This document shows, piece after piece, positions 19,263-27,066 of a stretch of 64,000 nt of DNA; the stretch's first letter is position 1, and each line of letters opens with the position of its first letter. Under the pieces are notes generated by a model. That model was not told the origin of the DNA, did not search any database, and saw only the letters and a list, made by a program, of their open reading frames with translations. The translations under genes were made by a program, and so were the position numbers. This stretch comes from Pseudomonadota bacterium. GTDB taxonomy: Bacteria > Pseudomonadota > Gammaproteobacteria > Steroidobacterales > Steroidobacteraceae. Location: positions 497,501 to 561,500 of the forward strand of contig JADJBE010000001.1 in assembly GCA_016703895.1 (NCBI GenBank). The letters run 5' to 3'.

Positions 19263-21347
19263 ATGCAAAAGATCTTTCTGGCCATCGCGTGTGGCGCACT
19301 GTCGGTTCTGGCCAGTCTGCCTGCCAGCGCCGACGAAGGCATGTGGACCTACCACGACTTCCCTAGCCAGGCGGTAGCAGAGAAGTTTGGTGTGCGAATC
19401 GATCAGACTTGGCTCGACCGAGTCCGCCTCGGTACCGTCCGGCTAGCCGGCTGCACGGCGTCGTTTGTCTCCCCCAATGGCCTGATTCTGACCAACCACC
19501 ATTGCATCGAAAGCTGTCTTGCGGAGCTATCGACTCAAACCGACGATCTGATTGCCGCGGGCTTCCTCGCGAGCGACCGCGGCAAGGAGCGACGCTGCGA
19601 AACACAGATCGCGGACGTGCTGGTCGGCATGGTGAACATCACCTCCCAGGTGGACGCCGCGGTGACAGGCAAGTCCAGTCAGGACGCGAACGACGCGCGC
19701 AAACAGACCTTGACGCAGATCGAGCAGTCCTGTGAAACCAATAGCCAGAAGGACCGCAAGACAGGTCCGCTCAAGTGCCAGACCGTGAACCTGTACAACG
19801 GCGGGCAGTACTGGCTGTACCAATACAAGCGCTATACCGATATTCGCCTGGTGTTTGCGCCGGAACGCGACATCGCTGCGTTTGGCGGTGACCCCGATAA
19901 CTTCCAGTTCCCCCGCTGGTGCCTCGACATGGGCGTGTTGCGCGCCTACGAGAATGGCAAGCCTGCAAAGACGCCTAACCACCTGAGCATCAATTTCGAT
20001 GGTCCGGCAGCGAACGAGCTAGTGTTCGTGTCAGGCCATCCAGGGTCTACCGACCGACTGCTGACCGTCGCGCAGCTCGAAACGCAACGCGACGTGGAGC
20101 TGCCGCGTTGGTTGCTGCGCGCGGCAGAGCTGCGTGGCCGCTACGTGCAATACGGCAAAGGCAACGCCGAGGCGGCGCGCACCGTGGAAGACCAGCTCAA
20201 TGGTCTGGAAAACAGCATCAAAGTCCGGCGTCGGCAGTTGGACGCACTGCTCGATGACGAGCTTCTGGCCAGCAAACGCGCTGCCGAGCAGGCGCTGCGG
20301 GACGCGGTCGCTGCTGACCCGCAACTGAGCCAATCAATCGGCGATCCATGGGCCGAGATCGAGACAGCGCAGAGCGCCTATCGAGCCATGCACTTGCCGC
20401 TCACCTTCATCGAGAACGGTGCGGGCTGGGGCGGTCGTCTCGCCGGTATTGCGCGGCTGTTAGTCCGCGCGGCCGACGAGCGCGCCAAGCCCAACACGGA
20501 ACGCTTGCGGGAATACACCGACGCGGCTCTGCCGCGCATCGAGCAACAGCTGGCTGCGGCACTGCCCGTTTACCCGGAAATCGAAATCATCCGTCTGACG
20601 TTTGGGCTCGAGCGGATGCGAGAGTGGTTAGGCCCCGATCATGAGATCGTGCGCAAGTTATTGTCGAAGGAATCGCCTGATGAGCTGGCGCAGCGCTTGG
20701 TAAATGGCACCAAGCTTGGCGATCCAGAGACAAGACTTGCCCTCTGGAACGGTGGCAAAGCGGCGATCACGAGCGCTGATGACCCGCTGATCGAGTTCGC
20801 GCGCGCCGTCGAACCTGCCGCCCGTGCACTGCGCCAACGCTACGAGGACGAAGTCGAAGCGCCGGTCGAGGCGGCGTCGGAGAAGATCGCGCGGGCGCGC
20901 TTCGCGTCGCTCGGCACGAGCGTCTATCCAGACGCCACCTTCACGCTGCGGCTCAACTACGGCACTGTCCAGGGCTGGAGCGAGAACGGCGTCGCGGTCG
21001 AGCCTTTCACGCAGTTGTCACGGTTGTTTGAGCGCGCGACAGGTGCCGAGCCCTTCAAAGTACCGGCGAGCTGGGAGCGCGCCAAAGCCACGCTCGACAT
21101 GAGCACGCGTTTCAATCTAGCCACCAACAACGACATTGTTGGCGGCAACTCCGGCAGCGCGCTGATCAACGCCAAGGGTGAAGTGGTTGGACTCATATTC
21201 GACGGCAATATCAATTCGATCTCGGGCGCCTACTGGTTCGATACTGAGTTGAACCGTGCGGTAGCGGTCGACACAACGATCATCCGCGAAGCCCTGCGCA
21301 AGGTGTATGACGCCAAAGCGTTAGCCACGGAAATGGGACTTCGTTAG
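19263..21347 (+). CDS. S46 family dipeptidyl-peptidase (DPP7/DPP11-like), secreted
   Basis: A 694-residue precursor. The ATG at 19263 starts a signal peptide (KIFLAIACGALSVLASLPASA), so the earlier GTG in frame at 19248 is unlikely. The chymotrypsin-fold signatures of S46 are present: LTNHHC with the catalytic His, an FGGDPDNFQFPRW block with the catalytic Asp region, and VGGNSGSAL with the catalytic Ser near residue 624. The region between is the alpha-helical domain that covers the active site. These periplasmic enzymes remove dipeptides from the N-termini of oligopeptides for nutrition. Whether it prefers hydrophobic or acidic P1 residues is not visible. Its stop codon overlaps that of the convergent YceI gene. 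Confidence 0.93.
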   Translation: MQKIFLAIACGALSVLASLPASADEGMWTYHDFPSQAVAEKFGVRIDQTWLDRVRLGTVRLAGCTASFVSPNGLILTNHHCIESCLAELSTQTDDLIAAGFLASDRGKERRCETQIADVLVGMVNITSQVDAAVTGKSSQDANDARKQTLTQIEQSCETNSQKDRKTGPLKCQTVNLYNGGQYWLYQYKRYTDIRLVFAPERDIAAFGGDPDNFQFPRWCLDMGVLRAYENGKPAKTPNHLSINFDGPAANELVFVSGHPGSTDRLLTVAQLETQRDVELPRWLLRAAELRGRYVQYGKGNAEAARTVEDQLNGLENSIKVRRRQLDALLDDELLASKRAAEQALRDAVAADPQLSQSIGDPWAEIETAQSAYRAMHLPLTFIENGAGWGGRLAGIARLLVRAADERAKPNTERLREYTDAALPRIEQQLAAALPVYPEIEIIRLTFGLERMREWLGPDHEIVRKLLSKESPDELAQRLVNGTKLGDPETRLALWNGGKAAITSADDPLIEFARAVEPAARALRQRYEDEVEAPVEAASEKIARARFASLGTSVYPDATFTLRLNYGTVQGWSENGVAVEPFTQLSRLFERATGAEPFKVPASWERAKATLDMSTRFNLATNNDIVGGNSGSALINAKGEVVGLIFDGNINSISGAYWFDTELNRAVAVDTTIIREALRKVYDAKALATEMGLR

Positions 21348-22107
21348 GGGGCCGTCAACGCCGAGCTCAGCTGCTGGCGTTGCGCCACCAAACTGAATTT
21401 GACTCGCAGCTCATCCTGCACGGTCAACGCGCCCAGCATCACGCTGAATGGCGTGAGTCCGAGTTCGCTTTGCTTGAGCGCAAATTCCCGCTGGCGCTTA
21501 GCTGCGCCGGCGTCTGTGACACTTGCAACGGCACGCGAACGCTGTGCCGCTGGGATTTGATCGTGACCTCGATTTCGGCGTCGTAGCGGTCGGCGACCCG
21601 GGTCAGAGACAGCAGGCCCAAGCCAATTCCCGGATGGCGGTCGGCATCGAGCAACGCAGGCCCGAGCATATTCTTGCGGGTACCGGCGCGCGCGCTGTCG
21701 GGCACCTCGGTCGAGAAGTCCTCGCCCGCGGCGGCGCGCAACGCTGGCTCATCAACGGTCAACAACGCGACCGGTATCGTCACGTCGAGGCGCGTCAAGA
21801 GCGGATCGCTGGGCACCATGACGGTCCCCTGCAGATTGCGCGCGGCGATCACATGGTTGTGACCCAGACGCGATAGGCTACCGCCGCGGTAGGCGTAGAT
21901 CTGCAGCAGTGATTCTGCGGCGATGACGCGATACACCGGCGCGTCGCCCTGCAGTGGCGCTGACCGCGGGCCGGGCGCGACGGTTGCCGTAGGCGTGCTG
22001 TCCGGCGAGGTGCCGCGACACCCGGCCAACAACACAACCGTACAAACTGCCACGAGCGCCACAACCGCTCGTGGCGCCAGCCAGTCATTTTGCGCTATAC
22101 CGTGCAT
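21344..22107 (-). pseudogene. YceI-like lipoprotein, C-terminus frameshifted
   Basis: The intact frame (21439-22107) begins with a lipoprotein signal ending in LLAGC and carries the YceI beta-barrel start (YRVIAAESLLQIYAYRGG, LGHNHVI). It then runs off into a non-homologous tail. Inserting one base at the C triplet at 21487-21489 (G triplet on the coding strand) restores GEFALKQSELGLTPFSVMLG and a C-terminus that ends at 21344, exactly the family ending. A single-base deletion in a short homopolymer, real or a sequencing error, is the simplest reading. YceI proteins bind polyisoprenoid or amphiphilic ligands in the periplasm. This copy diverges from a cytochrome b561-YceI pair with only 17 bp between start codons. 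Confidence 0.8.
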
Positions 22108-22110
22108 CGA

Positions 22111-22120
22111 TTAAGCTTAA
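22111..22120. promoter_or_regulatory. Palindrome in the 17-bp gap between divergent yceI and cytochrome b561 genes
   Basis: TTAAGCTTAA is a perfect 10-bp palindrome and the only AT-rich stretch in the gap between two divergent ATG codons (22107 and 22125). The gap is too short to hold two complete promoters, so promoter elements must lie inside the coding ends. A regulator or shared unwinding element here is possible; nothing more can be claimed. Confidence 0.35.
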
Positions 22121-22124
22121 CCGC

Positions 22125-22679
22125 ATGGGGATTCGCAACACCACTAGCCGCTGGGGCGCGCTTGCACAGTTGCTGCACTGGACGGTCGTGGCCCTGATTC
22201 TCGTGCAAGTGGCACTCATCAACTATGCCGATAGCCTGCCGCTGGGCATGGCCAAGCTCGCGGCGATCGCCCGCCACAAGTCGGTCGGGATCACCATCCT
22301 GGTACTGGCCCTCATCCGGGTGGTCTGGCGCTGGACTAATCAGACACCCGCCCTACCCACTACCATGCCGTCATGGCAACGTCGGCTCGCGCGCAGCTCG
22401 CATGCGCTGCTGTATGGTTGTCTGTTCGCCCTGCCATTGACCGGCTGGATGATGTCTTCAGCAAAGAACTATTCCGTCAGCTGGTTCAACCTGGTGCAGC
22501 TGCCGAATCTGGTTGCGCCTGACGAATCCACCTACGACTTCATGCGCGACGCGCATGAACTATTGGTCTGGGTATTGGCGGCCACCGCGCTCGTTCATGT
22601 CGCCGGCGCACTCAAGCATCACTGGATCGATCGGGACGACATTCTGCGCCGCATGTTGCCGGGGAAGACCAAACCATGA
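22125..22679 (+). CDS. Cytochrome b561 family di-haem membrane protein
   Basis: A 184-residue four-helix inner-membrane protein. The start at 22125 precedes the conserved LLHWTVVALI helix. Likely haem ligands are His in LLHW and RHKSVG, then His in SSHALLYG and LVHVAGALKHHW, the usual pattern of bacterial b561 proteins. Such proteins move electrons between quinol and periplasmic acceptors, and some act as superoxide:quinone oxidoreductases. The gene overlaps the following yceI gene by 4 bp. The cytochrome b561-YceI pairing is common in proteobacteria and supports a shared role in quinone or redox handling. Confidence 0.9.
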   Translation: MGIRNTTSRWGALAQLLHWTVVALILVQVALINYADSLPLGMAKLAAIARHKSVGITILVLALIRVVWRWTNQTPALPTTMPSWQRRLARSSHALLYGCLFALPLTGWMMSSAKNYSVSWFNLVQLPNLVAPDESTYDFMRDAHELLVWVLAATALVHVAGALKHHWIDRDDILRRMLPGKTKP

Positions 22680-23263
22680 TTGCGAGACTAACCACTGCCG
22701 CCGCTCTATTGGCGCTCACGGCAGTAGCCGTCGCGACCACCGGTACTGGAGCCCCGTCAGCCTATCGCGGCGATCCGGCGCGCAGCTCCCTCGTTTTCAT
22801 CTTCAAGCAGGCGGGGGCCGATAACCGGGGCAACTTCACCAAACTACGCACCGAACTGCGTTTCGACGCTGCGCTGCCAGCCGCAGGCGGACTCAATGTC
22901 GTGGTCGACACGGGCTCGCTTGACACCGGCGACAAGGACCGTGACACGGCGCTGCGCGGCCCGGACCTATTCGACACCGCAAGATTCCCGCAGGCTACGT
23001 TCGTGGCTCAGTCGTTAGCCAAGTTGCCCGACGGCAGTTACGCCGCGGCCGGCAAACTGACCATACGCGACATCAGCCGCGATCTGACCATTCCGCTGCG
23101 CATCGAAACGGACCAAGTCAGCGGCAAGACCGCTATCGCGCTACGCGGGACGACCACGATCAATCGCCTGGACTTTGGCGTCGGCCAGGGCGAGTGGCGC
23201 TCGACCGAATGGGTCGCCAACGCAGTAACAATCGAGTACAGCGTGCCGCTCAGACAACCGTAA
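22676..23263 (+). CDS. YceI family periplasmic protein
   Basis: A 195-residue precursor with a signal peptide (LTTAAALLALTAVAVATTG). The lipocalin-like YceI barrel is complete: YRGDPARSSLVFIFKQ at the start, LNVVVDTGSLDTGDKDRDTALRGPDLFDTARFPQATF in the middle and LTIRDISRDLTIPLRIE, then GVGQGEWRSTEWVANAVTIEY at the end. It overlaps the cytochrome b561 gene by 4 bp and the next gene by one base (TAATG), so all three are probably co-translated. Family members bind isoprenoid chains such as ubiquinone precursors. Confidence 0.92.
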   Translation: MIARLTTAAALLALTAVAVATTGTGAPSAYRGDPARSSLVFIFKQAGADNRGNFTKLRTELRFDAALPAAGGLNVVVDTGSLDTGDKDRDTALRGPDLFDTARFPQATFVAQSLAKLPDGSYAAAGKLTIRDISRDLTIPLRIETDQVSGKTAIALRGTTTINRLDFGVGQGEWRSTEWVANAVTIEYSVPLRQP

Positions 23264-23796
23264 TGGCCATCCCAGGCGCACAAGCCCCGGTCAGCGGTGT
23301 CGGCCGAACGATGCGTGGTATTTGGGTCGCGATATTTGGCGTTTGCTTTGCGATCAGTGGCTATCTGGCCATAGCGGGCCGCGGCAACCCCTGGCTCCCG
23401 CTGGTGTTCGGCGCACTGACCGCCCTGTTCGTCCTGGAGCCCTATCTGCTGGCGTGGCAGTTGCGCCGACGTCAAGAAGACCTGCAGATCACCGACTGGG
23501 GCGTACGGCGCATCCTGCCGGCGGGCAAGAGCGAGGCAATCGCTTGGAGCGACTTGCGCGAGGTGTGGATTCTAACGACTGACGCGGGCCCACTGGGTGA
23601 CGACCTATACTTCGCCCTGGTCGCCGGCGCCGGCACCGGGGTCGCAGTACCTAACGAACTGGCTGTTCGCACTGATCTGCTGGCGCACTTGCAGAAGCCG
23701 CAGGGCTTCGACAATCAACGTGTCGTGGAAGCAATGGGCGCGACAACCCACGCACGCTACTTGCTCTGGCAAGCCAACGCACAGTCGATTCGTTAG
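23263..23796 (+). CDS. Small membrane protein with PH-like C-terminal region
   Basis: A 177-residue protein whose ATG overlaps the YceI stop (TAATG). Two adjacent hydrophobic helices lie at about residues 16-58. A cytoplasmic region follows that starts RRRQEDLQITDWGVRRI and continues as short strands with an EAIAWSDLREVWILTT segment. That pattern resembles membrane-attached PH-like (YcxB/DUF-type) domains, but I do not recognise a specific family. The context, coupled to cytochrome b561 and YceI, suggests a linked envelope role. Function unknown. Confidence 0.7.
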   Translation: MAIPGAQAPVSGVGRTMRGIWVAIFGVCFAISGYLAIAGRGNPWLPLVFGALTALFVLEPYLLAWQLRRRQEDLQITDWGVRRILPAGKSEAIAWSDLREVWILTTDAGPLGDDLYFALVAGAGTGVAVPNELAVRTDLLAHLQKPQGFDNQRVVEAMGATTHARYLLWQANAQSIR

Positions 23797-23800
23797 TTTG

Positions 23801-25964
23801 ATGAGTCAGGAGACTGAGCTGCTAGATGACGTGGGCGACTGCGTCGACGCCATACTGCAACGCGTCGGCGCACGCGTCGTGCTCGCCTTGCCACTCGGCA
23901 TTGGCAAGCCCAATCACCTTGCCAACGAGTTCGTCCGACGCGCCATGGCAAACCCTTCGATTGACCTCACGATCGTGACTGCGCTGTCGCTCGCGACACC
24001 GACTGCGTCGTCTGCGCTGGAGCAGCGGCTGCTCCAGCCGATCTTCGAACGAGTCTTTGGCGCCTATCCGCCACTCGAATATCAACGCCTGGCGCGGTCA
24101 CGGCAATTGCCGAAAAACATCCAGGTGATCGAGTTCTTTTTGGAACCAGGCAAGTGGCTCAACAACACTGACGTGCAGACCCACTATCTTGCCGCGAACT
24201 ATACGCACGTGGCGCGTGAACTCATGGCTCGTGGCGTCAACGTCATCGCGCAGCTGGTCGCCCGCCGCGTGGTTGACGGCAAGACAGAGTACAGCCTCGG
24301 CTCGAACCCGGACGTCACACTCGACCTGCTGCCGTATGTTGCCACAAGACGCGCTCGTAACCAGCCGATCGTGGTCGCAGGCGCGGTGCACGAGGAAATG
24401 CCGTTCATGTTGGGCGCAGCGGCGCTCCCCGCCGCGCAGTTCGATCTCGTGCTGGCGGACCAGCGATATAACTACCCATTGTTTGCACCGTCGAATCCGG
24501 AGCTCGCTCTGGTTGTCCATGCGATTGGCTTGCACGCCAGCTCGCTGGTACGCGACGGTGGCACCCTGCAAATTGGCATCGGCGAACTCGGTGACGCTCT
24601 ATGCTACGCCCTGCTGTTGCGCCACCAACAGAACGCGGCGTATCGGGAGGCGCTGCACGCGGTCGGTAGTGAGCACGGCGCCCCACTGATCGACGCGGCG
24701 GGCGGCCGGGGGGCTTTCGAGATCGGTTTGTTCGGCTCGACCGAAATGTTCGTTGATCAGATGCTCGACCTGTACCGCGCCGGCGTCTTGCGGCGTCGAG
24801 TCTACGACTGGTTGCCCCTGCAGCACGCCGTCGCACGACGAGGCTCGAAACGAACGATTGAACGGATCGATACTCGACGACCTGATCGCCGCTGGCCTGA
24901 ATCCCCTGCTGTCCGCTAACGACTTCGAGCGCCTGCGGCACTTCGGCGTGTTGCGCAGCGATACGCAGTACTTGGCCGGGCGCATTCGAGTGGCTGATGG
25001 CGACTGGCTGACGGCCGACCTCGCCGACCACAGCCTGCGTGAGCGCCTGCACAGCGAATTTCTCGGCGGCGAACTGCGCCATGGCAGGCTGCTACACGCC
25101 GGTTTTCTGTTAGGACCACGCGGCTTTTATGCCGCGTTGCGCGGTCTGCCCGAGGCTGAGCGCGCACTGTTTGATATGCGCAGTGTCGGCTATATCAACC
25201 AGTTGTATGGTGACGACTATGCCTTGCGCGTAGCGCAGCGTGCCGACGCGCGCCATATCAATACCACCATGATGGTGACGATCCTCGGCGCCGCTGTGTC
25301 CGACAGCCTGGCTGACGGTCGGGTCGTCAGCGGCGTCGGCGGACAGTACAACTTCGTGGCCATGGCGCACGCTCTGCCGGGCGCGCGGTCGATACTGTGC
25401 GTGCGTGCGACACGCGATAAAGACGGCGTCCTGCGCTCCAATATCGTCAGCGATTACGGCAGTTCGACTATTCCGCGTCATCTGCGCGACATTGTCATTA
25501 CTGAATATGGCATCGCGGATCTGCGTGGCCGCACCGACGGTGAGTGTGCCGCCGCGCTCATTGGCATCGCGGACTCTCGCTTTCAGTCCGAGCTGGTGCG
25601 CGCCGCGCAGCAGACCGGCAAACTGTCAGCCGACTTTCAGATCCCTGAGCACCGGCGCGACAACACGCCGCAGGGGCTGGCCCGCGCGTTTCGGGACCAA
25701 CGTGCAGCGGGGCCTTCTTCTGACTTCCCGTTCGGCACCGATTTGACGACAGAGGAAATACGACTGAGCACAGCCCTGCGCTGGCTGGCGCGGCATGCGC
25801 GGACGCCCGGCCAGAAGGCCCGCACCCTGGCGAGTGCGCTGCTCCACCGGAGCAACACAGCGTACAATTGCGAACTCGCGCGCTTGCAACTCGCCTCGCC
25901 GCGCACGCTGCGCGAGCGAGTCATGGCGCGTCTTGTCCTGTACGCCCTGAACGTCACGGCCTGA
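23801..25964 (+). pseudogene. Acetyl-CoA hydrolase/transferase family protein, frameshifted
   Basis: Two frames (23801-24919 and roughly 24838-25964) make one protein of about 720 residues. The first half has GIGKPNHLANEF and a long CoA-transferase-like domain ending FGSTEMFVDQMLDLYRAG. The second has FLLGPRGFYAALRGL and the C-terminal acetyl-CoA hydrolase/transferase signatures VSGVGGQYNFVAMAHALPGARSI and ITEYGIADLRGRTDGE. Near 24836 one extra base separates them; removing it gives AVADEARNERLNG without a break. The family transfers CoA between acyl groups (acetate, succinate, propionate or butyrate-type substrates). The fault may be a real mutation or a sequencing error. It follows the membrane-protein gene by 4 bp. 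Confidence 0.85.
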
Positions 25965-25986
25965 GCGCCACGGAGAGCCGCAACAG

Positions 25987-27066
25987 ATGACATATCTGCT
26001 ACTGGCAGTCGGATTGGTCGCGCTGGTTGCGGGCGCGGAGGCGCTCGTTCGCGGTGCATCGAAGCTGGCGCTCTCGTTTGGAATTTCGCCGCTGGTGGTC
26101 GGACTGACGATTGTCGCGATGGGCACCAGCGCCCCGGAAGTCGCCGTTTCAGTAGGCGCCGCCACAAGGGACGCCACCGATCTTGCCATCGGCAATGTCG
26201 TCGGCAGCAATATTCTGAATATTCTGTTCGTGCTCGGCGCGTCCGCGATCGTGACACCGCTGCTGGTGGCGCAACAACTCATCCGGCAAGAAGTGCCGCT
26301 GATGATCGGCGCTTCAATACTGCTGTTCGTACTAGCTCTTGATCAGGGCATCAGTACGGCCGATGGCGTGCTGCTGGTCGTGCTGCTGGTCGCCTACACG
26401 GTGTTTCTGATCTGGCAGAGCCGCCGTGCCAACGCGGCTTTCCAGGCAGAAGCCGGCGCCGAGATCGCAGCGATGACCCGCGGCGGCTGGGACAACAAAC
26501 TGCCGGCGCAGATCTTGTTAGTACTGGGCGGGCTGGGCCTCTTACTGCTGGGGGCAGACTGGTTCGTCAAGGGTGCGGTGCGCATCGCCGTCTCGTTCGG
26601 CGTGTCGGAGCTGGTGATTGGCCTGACGGTCGTAGCGCTCGGCACGTCGCTACCTGAAATCGTCACATCACTCATGGCCGCCGCACGCGGCGAACGCGAC
26701 ATGGCCGTGGGCAACGTCATTGGCAGCAACATATTCAACATTCTGGGGTGTCTGGGCTTGACCGCTATTGTGGCGCCAAACGGCATTCCCGTGACTGCGG
26801 CCATGCTGAGCTTTGATCTGCCAGTCATGATCGTGGTCGCGGTGGCTTGCCTGCCGATCTTTTTCTCGGGCAATCTGATCTCGCGCTGGGAGGGCGTGGT
26901 CTTCGTCGCCTATTATTTTGCCTACACCGCCTATCTGATTCTGGCAGCACAACGGCATGCCGCAATCGAGACGTTTGAGTTCGTGATCCTCTGGGTTGCC
27001 CTGCCGCTGACGTTGCTGACGCTGGCGGTCATCGTGTATCGCCAGCTGCAGGTTCGTACGACATGA
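25987..27066 (+). CDS. Calcium/sodium antiporter (YrbG-like CaCA family)
   Basis: A 359-residue protein of about ten helices with the duplicated alpha-repeat of cation/calcium exchangers. Repeat one has GTSAPEVAVS followed by VVGSNILNI; repeat two has GTSLPEIVTSL followed by VIGSNIFNILG. These acidic and Asn residues line the ion site in family structures. It probably exchanges Na+ for Ca2+ across the inner membrane. Its stop overlaps the mrpA start by 4 bp, tying Ca2+/Na+ exchange to the downstream Na+/H+ antiporter. That linkage suggests a shared sodium cycle (inference). Confidence 0.93.
   Translation: MTYLLLAVGLVALVAGAEALVRGASKLALSFGISPLVVGLTIVAMGTSAPEVAVSVGAATRDATDLAIGNVVGSNILNILFVLGASAIVTPLLVAQQLIRQEVPLMIGASILLFVLALDQGISTADGVLLVVLLVAYTVFLIWQSRRANAAFQAEAGAEIAAMTRGGWDNKLPAQILLVLGGLGLLLLGADWFVKGAVRIAVSFGVSELVIGLTVVALGTSLPEIVTSLMAAARGERDMAVGNVIGSNIFNILGCLGLTAIVAPNGIPVTAAMLSFDLPVMIVVAVACLPIFFSGNLISRWEGVVFVAYYFAYTAYLILAAQRHAAIETFEFVILWVALPLTLLTLAVIVYRQLQVRTT

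Noticed and set aside
24405..25082. Antisense frame of 225 codons across the acetyl-CoA hydrolase gene
   Set aside because: Arg/Gly/Ala-rich shadow frame with no domain features, opposite a well-supported gene.
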